The translations under genes and the position numbers were made by a program. Under the pieces are notes generated by a model that did no database searches, was not told the origin of the DNA, and saw only the letters and a list, made by a program, of their open reading frames with translations. This document shows positions 28,211 through 36,774 of a DNA stretch of 64,000 nt, one piece after another; the first letter of the stretch is position 1; each line of letters begins with the position of its first letter. The stretch is from Myxococcales bacterium (GTDB lineage: Bacteria > Myxococcota_A > Polyangia > Polyangiales > Ga0077539), in contig JAEUKI010000091.1 in NCBI GenBank assembly GCA_016793325.1, positions 1 through 64,000 on the forward strand, given 5' to 3'.

Positions 28211-28395
28211 CGCGGGGACGAGCTTCTGGGCGACCTATTCGATGCGCACCTTCGTGTTCGCTCGCGCCCCCTCCGCGCACGGCACGGTCACGAACTGCGA
28301 GGATGCTGATCAAACATCGATGGTGGAGGCGGCTCGACTCAGCCTGCTGGGCCGAAACACGGCGCACTGGTCCAGTCCTCGAGTTCCGTCACGCC

Positions 28396-28455
28396 CGTGA
28401 CGTAACCCGTGACGAAACGCCTCTCCGTGGCACGTCGTGACGTAACCCCGTGACG
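28396..28455. repeat. Direct repeat pair near the proposed island end
   Basis: The sequence CGTGACGTAACCCGTGACG occurs at 28396-28414 and again, with one extra C, at 28436-28455. Each copy contains two GTGACG motifs, and GTCACG precedes the first. Repeats like these beside an attachment site can be arm-type binding sites for a recombinase, or operators; that is inference. Confidence 0.45.
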
Positions 28456-28508
28456 CGATTCCGCATCTTTTCCCCCACTTCGTGCACGCTCGTGTTGCCC
28501 CCTTGGCA

Positions 28509-28528
28509 TTCAAGTCCCCCTCCTCGCA
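28509..28528 (+). other. tRNA 3'-end-like fragment (possible attachment site)
   Basis: The 20 bases TTCAAGTCCCCCTCCTCGCA fit the end of a tRNA gene: a TTCAAGT T-loop, a CCCCC T-stem strand, a TCCTCGC acceptor strand and discriminator A (as in tRNA-Leu). The bases before it do not pair, so the rest of the tRNA is absent. Such fragments are left where an element has inserted into a tRNA 3' end. A strong hairpin follows at once, as after many tRNA genes. Confidence 0.4.
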
Positions 28529-28533
28529 CTCCT

Positions 28534-28569
28534 GAAACCCCGGGTCTCTGAAAAGGGACCCGGGGTTTC
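28534..28569 (+). terminator. Strong hairpin, probable terminator
   Basis: A perfect 13-bp inverted repeat (GAAACCCCGGGTC / GACCCGGGGTTTC) around a 10-nt loop. The outer part of the stem gives a short T run on either strand. It directly follows the tRNA-like fragment, so it is probably the original terminator of that tRNA gene. Confidence 0.6.
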
Positions 28570-29077
28570 GCTATTTGGGGGCGACGGGGCCCCGGTTCGT
28601 TCTCTCCCGCGCGATCGACCGCTGCGGTAGGCCTCGCAGCCCTCCACGCTCGATCAATCGATCGGCGCGGGAGAGCGCGTCGCTCGCGCGCGAAGAAGTC
28701 ATCGAGCCCAGCGAAGCGAAGTGAAGCGCGCGAGCGCTGTGATCGGCGGTATGCCGAAGGACGCGGGCGCGAAAGGCCGCATGCAACGGGTGCATCGCGA
28801 GCGTCGGCGGCAAGCGCATGCAACGAGTGCATGCGCATGAGCGCCGTGATCGGCGGGGCGTCTGCGGTCGAAGCGACCGGACGCCGCAGACGCTGGTCGA
28901 GAGGGATGGCCCGCAGTGATCGAACGATGCGAGCCAAGCTCTCGTCGAGTTTCATGCTGCAGTGCCAACCGCGATTTGCCGCTGCGCCCCGTCGGTTCGG
29001 CGACCCGCGCTGCAAGAACGGGCTCACGGTCGTTCGGCGTTGACGCGACGCCTCGCGTTCGCGAAAAGTGTTCGGTG
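28570..29077. other. Intergenic region with short imperfect repeats
   Basis: About 500 bp with no supported gene. It contains GCATGCAAC(G/A)xGTGCAT-like palindromic boxes near 28783 and 28815, and GTGATCGGCGG twice (near 28739 and 28846). All long frames are Arg-rich and lack ribosome sites. Confidence 0.4.
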
Positions 29078-29347
29078 ATGAAGTTCGTGGGGTTGTTGCT
29101 CATTGCGCTGGCTGGCACTGGCTGTCTTACGTATCGAAACCGCATCGCGGAGCGGGCGAGTTTCGAGCTGGGCTGTCCAGTTGCTGAAGAACAGGTTCGA
29201 GAGCTCGGGAGTGTGTTCGAGTACGCCGTCGAACAGTGCGGTTGCCGCGCGGTGTACGTCGTTGGGCAGTCAGGGATCTTGCTCAACAGCACGTCCGGCG
29301 ACCGCTGCCAGGCTCGGCCAATGTCGAGCGGTGGTCAGAGTCGCTGA
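29078..29347 (+). CDS. Small lipoprotein, unknown function
   Basis: An 89-aa precursor beginning MKFVGLLLIALAGTGCLTYR, a clear lipoprotein signal with lipobox AGTGC. The mature part is about 74 residues, with Cys at ELGCPVAEEQ, EQCGCRAVYV and GDRCQAR, which may form disulfides. This looks like a short myxobacterial outer-membrane or periplasmic lipoprotein. The ATG is reached from a longer open frame, but the signal peptide fixes the start. Family unknown. Confidence 0.6.
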   Translation: MKFVGLLLIALAGTGCLTYRNRIAERASFELGCPVAEEQVRELGSVFEYAVEQCGCRAVYVVGQSGILLNSTSGDRCQARPMSSGGQSR

Positions 29348-29503
29348 GCATCACGAAGGCGCGCGCACCGCGCATCGGTAGCAGTGTGCTGGCGCTCGAA
29401 CGGGAGAGGGCATCAAGCGGCGGTTCACCGAGAACGTTCGAGGCGACGGAGACTCGATCGCGCGTTGCTTCGCCGCGCTCGTTGGCGGCGCGAGGACTTA
29501 TCG

Positions 29504-29605
29504 CGACGCCCCGTTGGAAGGACGACACGCCGTGAGGTTCCTTCGACGATCCGTGGGAAATATCCTGGGATTGTTGCGTGGCGTATTGCCAGCGGAAGGC
29601 GTCGC
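29504..29605 (-). repeat. Dispersed palindromic repeat, family A copy 1
   Basis: Reverse-oriented, diverged copy of the element at 33911-34007. The shared landmarks are CCAACGGGGCGTCG, GGATATTTCCCA and CTTCCG(T/C)TGG. In this copy the inner arm has changed (CAATACGCC for CTACACGCC). Confidence 0.6.
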
Positions 29606-29819
29606 CGCTCGAGAGCACACCGTCTCTGGCTGCGCATTGTGGTCCATCCACCGCGCGCCTCGACTCAACGCGCGAACACGAGCTCGGTTGTGTTCTGTCG
29701 CAGCATGTTCGTCGGGCGCAGAGCACGCGGCGATCGTCGTGGCGCTTGGGCGTACGCGTCGAGGGCGTCGGGCGCTCACGGTCGACACCTCCATCTCGGT
29801 CGATGCGTCGCTGAGGCTA

Positions 29820-29934
29820 AACCACGCCACAATTGAACGTCGTAGAAACGAGGCCAGCGTCGGCGTGGTTTAACTCGAGTCAAACCGCCACGAATGGATC
29901 GAGAAAAGTACGTCGATCGAATGAGTGGCGGTTT
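29820..29934 (+). repeat. Dispersed repeat, family B copy 1 (two hairpins)
   Basis: Matches 60844-60951 over about 105 bp at roughly 80 percent by eye (shared blocks: TTGAACxTCGTAGAAA, ACCGCCACGAAT, AATCGAATGAGTGG-like). It folds as two inverted repeats: AACCACGCC with GGCGTGGTT, and AAACCGCCAC with GTGGCGGTTT. Confidence 0.6.
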
Positions 29935-30304
29935 AGCGAAGTCGTCTGGCGGGGCGACGTCTTCCGTCGAGTTGTCGGGTCTGCGCTGCGCGTTGCTCGT
30001 CGTCGAGTCCGGCGTTGTGCTCGAGGGGGCGCACGCGTCGCCGATGACCATGATCAACCGCGCGCCAAACGAACGAAGGACCAATCCAGACACTTTCCCG
30101 AGTGACGCGAGTGCGTGCGCAGAGCGCTCGAGATGCGCGCGAATGACCCGTGAGGCATCCACGCTGCCGCACCGTCGTGGCGATGCGTTACGCGTGACCT
30201 GCGGTGAATTCGGGCAGCGACTTCGCTCGCGGTCGGAGCGCTGCGAGCGACGCGCGCGCGGCGAAAACAACACCGCGGCGCTCCTTCGCTGTACGCTGTT
30301 CTGC

Positions 30305-31687
30305 ATGCGATCTGCTTCTTGGCCTCGCTGGGTGCTTCGGTGGTCGCTCGTGATGGCGACGGGCTGCTCGCAGGCGCCTACGGCGATGGACGCTGCGCGC
30401 GATGGTGACAGCGCGAGCGACGCGACGCGCGGCGATGGAACCGCGACCGACGCGAGCGACGCCGGAGTGGACGCACACGAATTCGACTCGCTCGACGACG
30501 ACGCTGCGGTGGACGCCGCGGACGACGTTGCGATGGATGTCGACGATGTGGCCGACGCTGTTGCGCGCGATGCTCCGTCGAGCGACGGGTCGGATGTTGC
30601 GCTCGAAGACCGCGCTTCGGACACGGGGGTCGACGTGCCGGCGCCGCGATTCGCCGTAGGCGGCGTGCTCCGCGGGCTCACCGCAGGAACGATCACGCTC
30701 CGCAACAACGGCGGCGACGATTCGACCCTCAACGCAGACGGCATGTTTCGCTTCGCGCAGCGGTTGCCGACCGGAGCGATGTACGCGGTCACGATCGAGA
30801 CGCTCCCCGCGAACCACCAGTGCTTGGTGAGCGCGGGCGCGACAGGGACCGTCGCGGGCGCGGACGTGACGAGCGTCGTGGTCGACTGCGCGGTGTCGGG
30901 GACGCGGCTGTTTACGAGGACGGGTGCGCCGGAGACGTTCGTTGTTCCGGCGGGGGTGAGCACGATTTCAATCGAAGCGTGGGGCGCAGAAGGGGCGCTG
31001 AACGAGGACATGTCCGCGATCGGCGGCTCTGGTGGATATGCCTCGGGGACGCTCGACGTGATGCCTGGACAATCGCTGACGGTCACCGTGGGCGGCCAGG
31101 ATGGCTTCAACGGCGGGGGCGCGAGCTTTCGGCTCCCGGCGTCCTGTCGATCGACGGGCGGCTCGGGCGGCGGAGCGTCCGACGTTCGCGTGGGCGCAGC
31201 GACGATCGCAGACCGCGTCATTGTCGCCGCGGGCGGCGGAGGAGCCGGTGGAAATCAAAGTCGCCTGTGCACGATGCTCGGCGGGATGCTCGTGAACATG
31301 TTCGGCAGCGGTGGTGGCGGCGGCGGCGGCTACTATGGCGGCGGAGGCGGTGGCGTCGATTTCGACGACGGAACCACCCTCGCGCCCACGGGCGGAACGC
31401 AGACCGCCGGCGGCCGCGGCGGCGGCACACTCACGAGAGGCAATCCGGGGGTGTTGGGTGGCGGTGGAGGCGGCGACGCCCGCGGCGCCACGTTGGATCC
31501 GTTGACCGCCGTCGCAGGCGCAGGCGGCGGCGGTGGCGGTGGTCTCGTCGGGCAGGACGGACGGCGAAACGGGTTGAATCGCGCGTACTCGGGCGCGGGC
31601 GGCTCTTCGTACATCGGCGGCGTGCGCGACGGCGTCACGCGCGCGGCCGAGCGAAGAGGCGACGGCCAAGTGCGCTTTCGTTGGTAG
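30305..31687 (+). CDS. Glycine-rich-domain lipoprotein (ALK/LTK-type Gly-rich region)
   Basis: The ATG at 30305 opens a lipoprotein signal (MRSASWPRWVLRWSLVMATG, then Cys). The 460-aa precursor continues with a 90-residue Asp/Ala-rich linker (for example DDVAMDVDDVADAVARD), a short beta domain (residues 115-205, FAVGGVLRGLTAGTITLRNN) and a long glycine-rich domain (about 210-460), starting VVPAGVSTISIEAWGAEG and containing GGAGGNQSRL and SGAGGSSYIGGVRDG. The last motifs are those of the Gly-rich domain shared with receptor kinases ALK/LTK, found in many bacterial surface proteins. It is probably anchored to the outer membrane and exposed. It stands alone on the plus strand. Confidence 0.75.
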   Translation: MRSASWPRWVLRWSLVMATGCSQAPTAMDAARDGDSASDATRGDGTATDASDAGVDAHEFDSLDDDAAVDAADDVAMDVDDVADAVARDAPSSDGSDVALEDRASDTGVDVPAPRFAVGGVLRGLTAGTITLRNNGGDDSTLNADGMFRFAQRLPTGAMYAVTIETLPANHQCLVSAGATGTVAGADVTSVVVDCAVSGTRLFTRTGAPETFVVPAGVSTISIEAWGAEGALNEDMSAIGGSGGYASGTLDVMPGQSLTVTVGGQDGFNGGGASFRLPASCRSTGGSGGGASDVRVGAATIADRVIVAAGGGGAGGNQSRLCTMLGGMLVNMFGSGGGGGGGYYGGGGGGVDFDDGTTLAPTGGTQTAGGRGGGTLTRGNPGVLGGGGGGDARGATLDPLTAVAGAGGGGGGGLVGQDGRRNGLNRAYSGAGGSSYIGGVRDGVTRAAERRGDGQVRFRW

Positions 31688-31874
31688 CGAGAGCGCCGCT
31701 GGGAAGAGCGCTCGCTGTGAGCGCGTGATTCGTCGAAGCGCGTGCGGGGGGGTTCGCTGAGAGGCTTCGATGGCGAGCGCGCTGGTGCCAGCGATGGCCC
31801 CTCGGCGCGATGGGTGATCGAGTCGCGCAGCGATGCGAGGGAACGCGTGCGGAGCGAACGAGGTTTCGTTTCGG
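31688..31874. other. Short gap between convergent genes
   Basis: 187 bp between two convergent stops. No clear terminator hairpin was found. Confidence 0.3.
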
Positions 31875-33647
31875 TCAGAGGCGCGCTTCTTGGCTGATCG
31901 AGAGTATGCCGACGCCCGTGCTCGACGCATTGCCGACGGCGCCGACCGTAAGCAGGAAGCCGGTCATGACCGAGCTGCGGTTGATGAACTCGATCGACGC
32001 AGGGGTCGAGCCACTCGTCGCGGCCGACGCAACGCAGCTCGTGCCACTACAGTCCGCGAGGTGGCGCATTCTCATATCCGTGGCGCCCACACGCGACAGC
32101 GTCACCGTCACGCGGGAGTTTTCGGCGACGATCACTCGATAGTACAGGACGCGTCCCTCCGATTGCTCACAACCGACTGGCGGCGCGCCAGCGAGGGTCG
32201 TGTCGACTCTCGCCGACCGCTCAGAGAAAACCGAGATGAACCCTGCTCTCGCGCAATCGATGTTGGAGGGCGGCGGTCTCGCGTGAGTCAGCCTGAAGCT
32301 CGCGGCTCCCGAGACCCCGCTCACGGCAACGATGAAGGTCTGCGGGTGGCCGTTCGGGTTATCGATCCGAAACGGCGTCGCGCCGCTGCCGTTCGTTTCG
32401 ATGACCGGCGGGCAGATCGTCGTGCTGCACGAATACAGCACGCGCGCACGAACGTTGTGCTCCCCGAGTCGCTCGAGCGTAAGGTTGGCTTGGCTGATGG
32501 AAGCGAGGGACACAGCATAGAACAACTGTCGACCGTCCGAGGGGGCGCACGACGCGACCGTGGTGGCGCTTGTCGTCTCCGCTGTCACCGACGAGCCTTC
32601 CTCGATCACGCGCGGCGTCTCGCAGCTGCTCGCGACATGTTCGTTTGCCGTGTAGGCGATCGTGAACGGCGTGGTCGTTCTGGAGGCGAGCTGGATGATG
32701 AACGTCCGCGGCGTCGAACTGCCGTTCGGAACGAACAGCACTGGGTTGGTCGTCTCTTCTCTTGGGCAGTCCGTAGCAGGACAACTCGAGACCACGCGAG
32801 CGACCACAGCGTATGGGGCGCTCGTGATCGCGATGCGCGCTTTCGACTCTGGCGGAACCGTGACTGAGTAGTAGAGAGACGAGGTCCAACAACGAGGAAT
32901 AGGAGTCCCTTCAGCGAAGTCGCCTGCTGTGGGGACGCTGCAGGTCCACACCGCGGTGGGCGTCTGGCATTGGCTGTTGAGCGCCATTGGCGTGACTCGA
33001 GGCGTGATCGAGCCAGAACCACCTGTGACCGCGACGAAGACGGTGCGCGGGGTCGACTCGCTGTTGTCGATCGATATGACCTCCCGCCCGATCGAGTTAG
33101 CGGCCAGGCAGTTTCCCGCCGAACACGAATCGAAAATGAAGTACTCGAGCGAGTCCCTTGGCGAGTCTGATCGAAACGTAAAGTTGACCCACGAACGAGG
33201 GGGAATTCGGAAGGAGTGATAGGCATACCCAGTGATCGTCCCGCCGTCGCATACACCAAACCGCCTGATCGAAGTTTCGATGCGGGTCTCGACGTTGGCC
33301 CGCATCGGCGTGGCGTTCGCGCAGGTGGAGTTGTTGCCGTCGCTCGTCCCCGTGTCGATCAAGTCGCTATCGATGTCGCTTGCGTCGAATTCAGCGTCGC
33401 CGCTATCTCCTTCGGTCGCGCGAGCGTCACCGAGGGTCGCGTCTGTCGTCGAATTCGCTCCGCCATCCGCGGTGCACGCTGTGCCAGAATCCTCGGATTC
33501 GCTCGTTTCGCTGTCGATCGAGTCACCGATGATCGAGTCGGCGACGCGCATTGTCTCGTCGGCACTTGCGTCCGTCGCAGAACGGCTGGGGCAGCCGGCG
33601 AGCGTCGCGCCAAGAACGATGCGCGCAGCGAAGTGTCTAGAAAGCAT
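31875..33647 (-). CDS. Lipoprotein with repeated beta domains
   Basis: The ATG at 33647 opens MLSRHFAARIVLGATLAGCP, a lipoprotein signal with lipobox LAGC; longer in-frame starts would bury it. After an Asp/Ser/Thr-rich linker (residues 25-100) the 590-aa precursor carries four similar beta domains of about 115 residues. Each has a Cys near the start (CANATPMRAN, CQTPTAVWTC, CETPRVIEEG, CARAGFISVF), a Tyr-rich strand (YHSFRIPPRS, YYSVTVPPES, FYAVSLASIS, YYRVIVAENS) and a C-x4-C pair (SCSAGNCLA, SCPATDCPR, SCSTTICPP, DCSGTSCVA). This is the pattern of bacterial pre-peptidase C-terminal (PPC)-like domains. It is likely on the cell surface. Confidence 0.7.
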   Translation of the reverse strand: MLSRHFAARIVLGATLAGCPSRSATDASADETMRVADSIIGDSIDSETSESEDSGTACTADGGANSTTDATLGDARATEGDSGDAEFDASDIDSDLIDTGTSDGNNSTCANATPMRANVETRIETSIRRFGVCDGGTITGYAYHSFRIPPRSWVNFTFRSDSPRDSLEYFIFDSCSAGNCLAANSIGREVISIDNSESTPRTVFVAVTGGSGSITPRVTPMALNSQCQTPTAVWTCSVPTAGDFAEGTPIPRCWTSSLYYSVTVPPESKARIAITSAPYAVVARVVSSCPATDCPREETTNPVLFVPNGSSTPRTFIIQLASRTTTPFTIAYTANEHVASSCETPRVIEEGSSVTAETTSATTVASCAPSDGRQLFYAVSLASISQANLTLERLGEHNVRARVLYSCSTTICPPVIETNGSGATPFRIDNPNGHPQTFIVAVSGVSGAASFRLTHARPPPSNIDCARAGFISVFSERSARVDTTLAGAPPVGCEQSEGRVLYYRVIVAENSRVTVTLSRVGATDMRMRHLADCSGTSCVASAATSGSTPASIEFINRSSVMTGFLLTVGAVGNASSTGVGILSISQEARL

Positions 33648-33910
33648 GGACGACAATACCACGCTGACGACTGAGGCGACATACGTCGGTGCGCGTATGA
33701 ACCTCGGTCGTCCGTTGTCTCTCTGCGCACTTCGGCGCAATGCTGCACGCTCGCGACGGTCGTCGAAGACGCGCGCGGATCCCGCGCGAAGCTCGTTCAC
33801 GGACTGGCGTGGATCGCCCAGGACTCGACGTGAATCAACGGCGCTTTGCGTGACGGGCGCGCGTCTCGTCGCCGGTCAGCGCGGTCACTGATTCCTCAGC
33901 GCCGCCTAGA

Positions 33911-34007
33911 GCGGCTCCGCCTTCCGTTGGCTACACGCCACGCAAACATCCCAGGATATTTCCCAGGAGATGTCTCACTGCGTGTAGTCCTTCCAACGGG
34001 GCGTCGC
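33911..34007 (+). repeat. Dispersed palindromic repeat, family A copy 2
   Basis: About 97 bp, starting GCGGCTCCGCCTTCCGTTGG and ending CCTTCCAACGGGGCGTCG. The ends pair: CCGTTGG with CCAACGG and CTACACGC with GCGTGTAG, leaving a middle section with CCCAGGATATTTCCCAGGAG. The same element occurs at 49352-49447, with partial copies at 29504-29605 and 60052-60127. Confidence 0.7.
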
Positions 34008-34009
34008 GA

Positions 34010-34460
34010 TAGAGCGAGAGATCGAATGGGCTCTGCAAGAGCTCGATGCGCGACGTGGCGCTCGCGTCGGATCCGGCGAGCGAGGCGCGCACGTGCTGCA
34101 GGGCGTTCTCGACCACCGAGCGCGAAGCGCGATCAGAGCGCTGGTGACTTCACGCCAGCGATGTACGCGTCGGCGCCCTTCGCGCGGTGCGCTGTGGTCG
34201 ATCGGGCGAGGGCCAGATGAATTCGTGTGGCTACCATGCGGATCCAAGCGTCGAGCGCGTCGCGGCCCCTGTAGTTCACGAGCCCGCACGCTTGGCCGTC
34301 GCGCGCGACCAGCGCTCGCTCTCGAGCCCGCTGGCGTTCTGCGAAACGCCCGGCCCAAACGCTTGCAGCTTCCGCCAAAGAGCGTCGCCGCGCAGTCCCA
34401 TCGAGGCCCGTGAGAGCACAACTTCGACCGTCGCTGTCAACGCAGACGCGAGGTTGCGCT
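34010..34460 (-). pseudogene. Decayed sigma-70-like gene (myxobacterial type)
   Basis: On the minus strand, one frame reads ASVWAGRFAERQRARERALV, ACGLVNYRGRDALDAWIRMV and ATRIHLALARSTTAHRAKG up to a TGA near 34133; the next frame continues with VVENALQHVRASLAGSDASA and RIELLQSPFDLSLYRD. The phrase YRGRGxLDAWIRVxATRxAL is what I remember from the Myxococcales-specific sigma-70-like family (Sig-70_gmx1). Start, end and reading frame are broken, and the family A repeat abuts the 3' side. I therefore call it a remnant. Confidence 0.4.
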
Positions 34461-34523
34461 GCGGTGGGGAGGTTGAGGGCTCGTTTTGTGGGGAGGCCTT
34501 CGATCGCACCAAGCGCCCGTGGA

Positions 34524-35498
34524 TCAACCCGCAAGCGTGTAGAGCTCGATGGTGTCCGCGTCCGTTGCGAGCGCGAGTCGCTGTCGGCGCGCGTCGATCG
34601 CAGAAGCGAGCACGCTCTGGTCCGCGTTCCACGCGTGCGTGCTGAGCACCGCGCCGTCGTCGAGCGCGCGCACGTGGAGCTCGTTCGCATCGCCGGGCCA
34701 ACGGCCTCGCTGAAGGACCAGCATCGAGCGGTTGGGAAGCTCGATCAACGGTGCATACGCGCCGCTTCGAGGCCACTCGAGTCGCTGCGACAACGCGTGA
34801 ACCGAGACGATGTCCAGCGGTCCGAGCCCATGGGTCGCGGGCCCCGTCGAGTGCAGAAACACGCGTCGGGGCTCGCTCGTCGAGCAGGGAAACACCGCCG
34901 TGAAGTGCCCGAGGTAGTGCGCATCGCCGATCGGCGGAGGGAACGACTTGGAGATGTTCGCGCGAGGCCGAGCGCGGTCCGCGCAGCGCGTGACGAATCC
35001 TCGCTGAAACAACAGCAGATCGGCCCCCGAGGCGATCACCGCGACCACCGTTGGGGGCGTGATCTTGTCGGTGAAGTCCACGCGCCACTGCTCGGCGCCT
35101 GTGTGCAGATCGAGCGCGAACGCTTCGCCCGACGAGCGCGAGATCGCGACGAGCAGCGTGCGGTTGATCTCGGTGTATCCGAGGGGCGCGGGCCAAACGC
35201 GCTCTCGGTGGCTCCATCGCTCGGCGCCCGAGTCCACGCGAAAGACAGCGACGCCGTCGAGCGAGCTCGCGATCACCGAGGCTCCGTCGCCCGAGAATCG
35301 CCAGCGCGAGCTCGGGTTGCTGACGTCCCCAGCGCACTCGGCGGAGACGCGAAGCGAGTCACTCTCGAGGTCGAACGCGTACAACCGCGGATCGTTGCGA
35401 CAGAGCATCGCGAGCGATCCGTCTTCGCGAAACGAGAGCGCGTCGATCGTCCGCGGCCGAGTGTTCGAGAGATGAATGGTGCGCAGCGGAACGAGCAC
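34524..35498 (-). CDS. PQQ/WD40-like beta-propeller protein
   Basis: A 324-aa protein made of repeated four-stranded blades: DALSFREDGSLAMLCRNDPR, RWRFSGDGASVIASSLDGVA, FALDLHTGAEQWRVDFTDK, LIELPNRSMLVLQRGRWPG and ASAIDARRQRLALATDADT. The phrase LDLHTGAEQWRVDF is the classic PQQ-like blade motif. There is no signal peptide, so it is likely cytoplasmic. The start MLVPLRTIHLSNTRP is the only ATG upstream of the first blade. It is a lone minus-strand gene with the sigma-like remnant downstream. Probably a binding scaffold; substrate unknown. Confidence 0.7.
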   Translation of the reverse strand: MLVPLRTIHLSNTRPRTIDALSFREDGSLAMLCRNDPRLYAFDLESDSLRVSAECAGDVSNPSSRWRFSGDGASVIASSLDGVAVFRVDSGAERWSHRERVWPAPLGYTEINRTLLVAISRSSGEAFALDLHTGAEQWRVDFTDKITPPTVVAVIASGADLLLFQRGFVTRCADRARPRANISKSFPPPIGDAHYLGHFTAVFPCSTSEPRRVFLHSTGPATHGLGPLDIVSVHALSQRLEWPRSGAYAPLIELPNRSMLVLQRGRWPGDANELHVRALDDGAVLSTHAWNADQSVLASAIDARRQRLALATDADTIELYTLAG

Positions 35499-35769
35499 TC
35501 AGCGAGCGTACGCGCGTGGACGATCCCGAGCGCTGCCGCCCGCGTGTCGCGAACGGAAGGACGGAGCCGCTCGACGCCCGAGCGCCCAGCGCGTGCAAAT
35601 TTTTGCACGATCGAACGGCGCCGTTCGATCGCGATTGCGCTGTGATTTGCCTAGTGAATGTGATGTTTGACGCGTTGCGTTTGACGCGAGTTAGCAGATT
35701 TTAACGACGACGCGCGTTCGATCGCGGCGGCTGGAATCTCTCGCGCTGTGTCGTCGTTGTGCTCGACCG

Positions 35770-36315
35770 ATGTCCGCAGGTTCCGCTCCGTATCGACACG
35801 CGAACCCTGATCCGCCCTCGGCGCCACCTCTTCGTTTGCAGTGGGCTGACGTGAAGCACGGCGCCGCGCTCGCTGCGTTGATGGCGGTATTCTGGATGGG
35901 CGCGCTGTGCCTCGTTCCGCCCGTGGTGGCGCTGGCCGTCGCGGTGGGGGCGTGGGCCATCTGCACGAAGCGCGCGGACCCGAGGCGCTACGATGCGTTG
36001 CGGTGGGCGTTTGCGTTGCTGTTTCCGTGCGCGTTGGGGGCCGCGTTGTTGGCCGATGATCGACGCATGCAAGCGTTCGAAGCGCGCGTCGCGGCCGAAG
36101 CGCGCGCGTTTCACCGCGAGCACGGGCGGTACCCGAATTCGCGCGAGCTGTGGCAACGCGTTCCCGAGAGCGCCACGCCACGCTGGCCGCGCGCTCGCGT
36201 CCATTATCACTGGGACCCCGGCCACGGGCACGAGCCCATCTTGATCCGCACGATGTTCCCGATGTGGAAGCGCATCACGCGCGTCGCCACGGGCTACTCG
36301 TACGTCCTCGATTGA
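35770..36315 (+). CDS. Membrane protein, unknown function
   Basis: A 181-aa protein. After a Pro-rich N-terminus come two to three membrane segments (about residues 30-62, AALAALMAVFWMGALCLVPP and following, and 78-93, WAFALLFPCALGAALLA). The C-terminal 85 residues are soluble, with RAFHREHGRYPNSRELWQRV and YHWDPGHGHEPILIRTMFP. The HREHGRYP pattern recalls short pilin-like or DUF domains in myxobacteria in which a helix precedes a tyrosine-rich sheet. No close family recognised. Confidence 0.6.
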   Translation: MSAGSAPYRHANPDPPSAPPLRLQWADVKHGAALAALMAVFWMGALCLVPPVVALAVAVGAWAICTKRADPRRYDALRWAFALLFPCALGAALLADDRRMQAFEARVAAEARAFHREHGRYPNSRELWQRVPESATPRWPRARVHYHWDPGHGHEPILIRTMFPMWKRITRVATGYSYVLD

Positions 36316-36423
36316 GCGGGGGCTGCGATGCGCTGGGGCTCTCCCTCCGCGCCGTCACGCGCCCTTTGCCACGCACCTCCGCGTCGCTCACGCCGCTGTC
36401 GAAGGACCGAGTACTCTCACGCC

Positions 36424-36663
36424 ATGTCGCGCTCCATCCGCGCCGTGCTGTTCGCGCTGGTGCTCGCTGCTTCCACGGGAGCGTTCGCCGACGTGGCTCC
36501 GCGACCGACGCGGCCCGGTTGGGACAGTCCCCCTGCGCCGTTGCCGACGCCTCCTGAGCTTGTCGTGATCGTCGCCGTGGTGATCGTCGCCGTGGTGCTC
36601 GTCGCCGCGCTGATCGCGCTCGCGCGACGACGCTCGGTTCGCTCCGAAGAGGCCCCGTCGTGA
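36424..36663 (+). CDS. Small exported/membrane protein
   Basis: A 79-aa protein starting MSRSIRAVLFALVLAASTGA with a cleavable signal (ASTGAFADVA). A Pro-rich stretch (PRPTRPGWDSPPAPLPTPP) leads to one strong membrane segment (VVIVAVVIVAVVLVAALIAL) and a short Arg/Ser tail. This is a single-pass membrane protein with its middle outside the cytoplasm. It starts 108 bp after the previous gene and could be cotranscribed with it. Function unknown. Confidence 0.55.
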   Translation: MSRSIRAVLFALVLAASTGAFADVAPRPTRPGWDSPPAPLPTPPELVVIVAVVIVAVVLVAALIALARRRSVRSEEAPS

Positions 36664-36774
36664 AGCGCGCGGCGGTGTACGCGCGCCCCACGACGGACCT
36701 GCGAAGACGTCCCGACGCGTTCGTGTTGCGGGCCGAGCTCGAGCGCGCTCGCCTGCCTCACCCCTTCACACCCT

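Larger units (their letters stand above)
29348..30304. other. Intergenic region carrying repeats A and B
   Basis: Nearly 1 kb with no supported gene. It holds one copy each of dispersed repeat families A (about 29504-29605) and B (about 29820-29934), listed separately. The rest is Arg-rich in all frames. Confidence 0.45.

Noticed and set aside
28509..28528. A complete tRNA gene ending here
   Set aside because: The bases before the T-loop do not pair with the T-stem and no anticodon or D arm is found upstream; only a 3' fragment is present.
29776..31221. Long Pro/Ser/Thr-rich open frame on the minus strand
   Set aside because: It is the reverse shadow of the glycine-rich lipoprotein gene; Gly codons read as Pro and Ala on the other strand, and it has no ribosome site.
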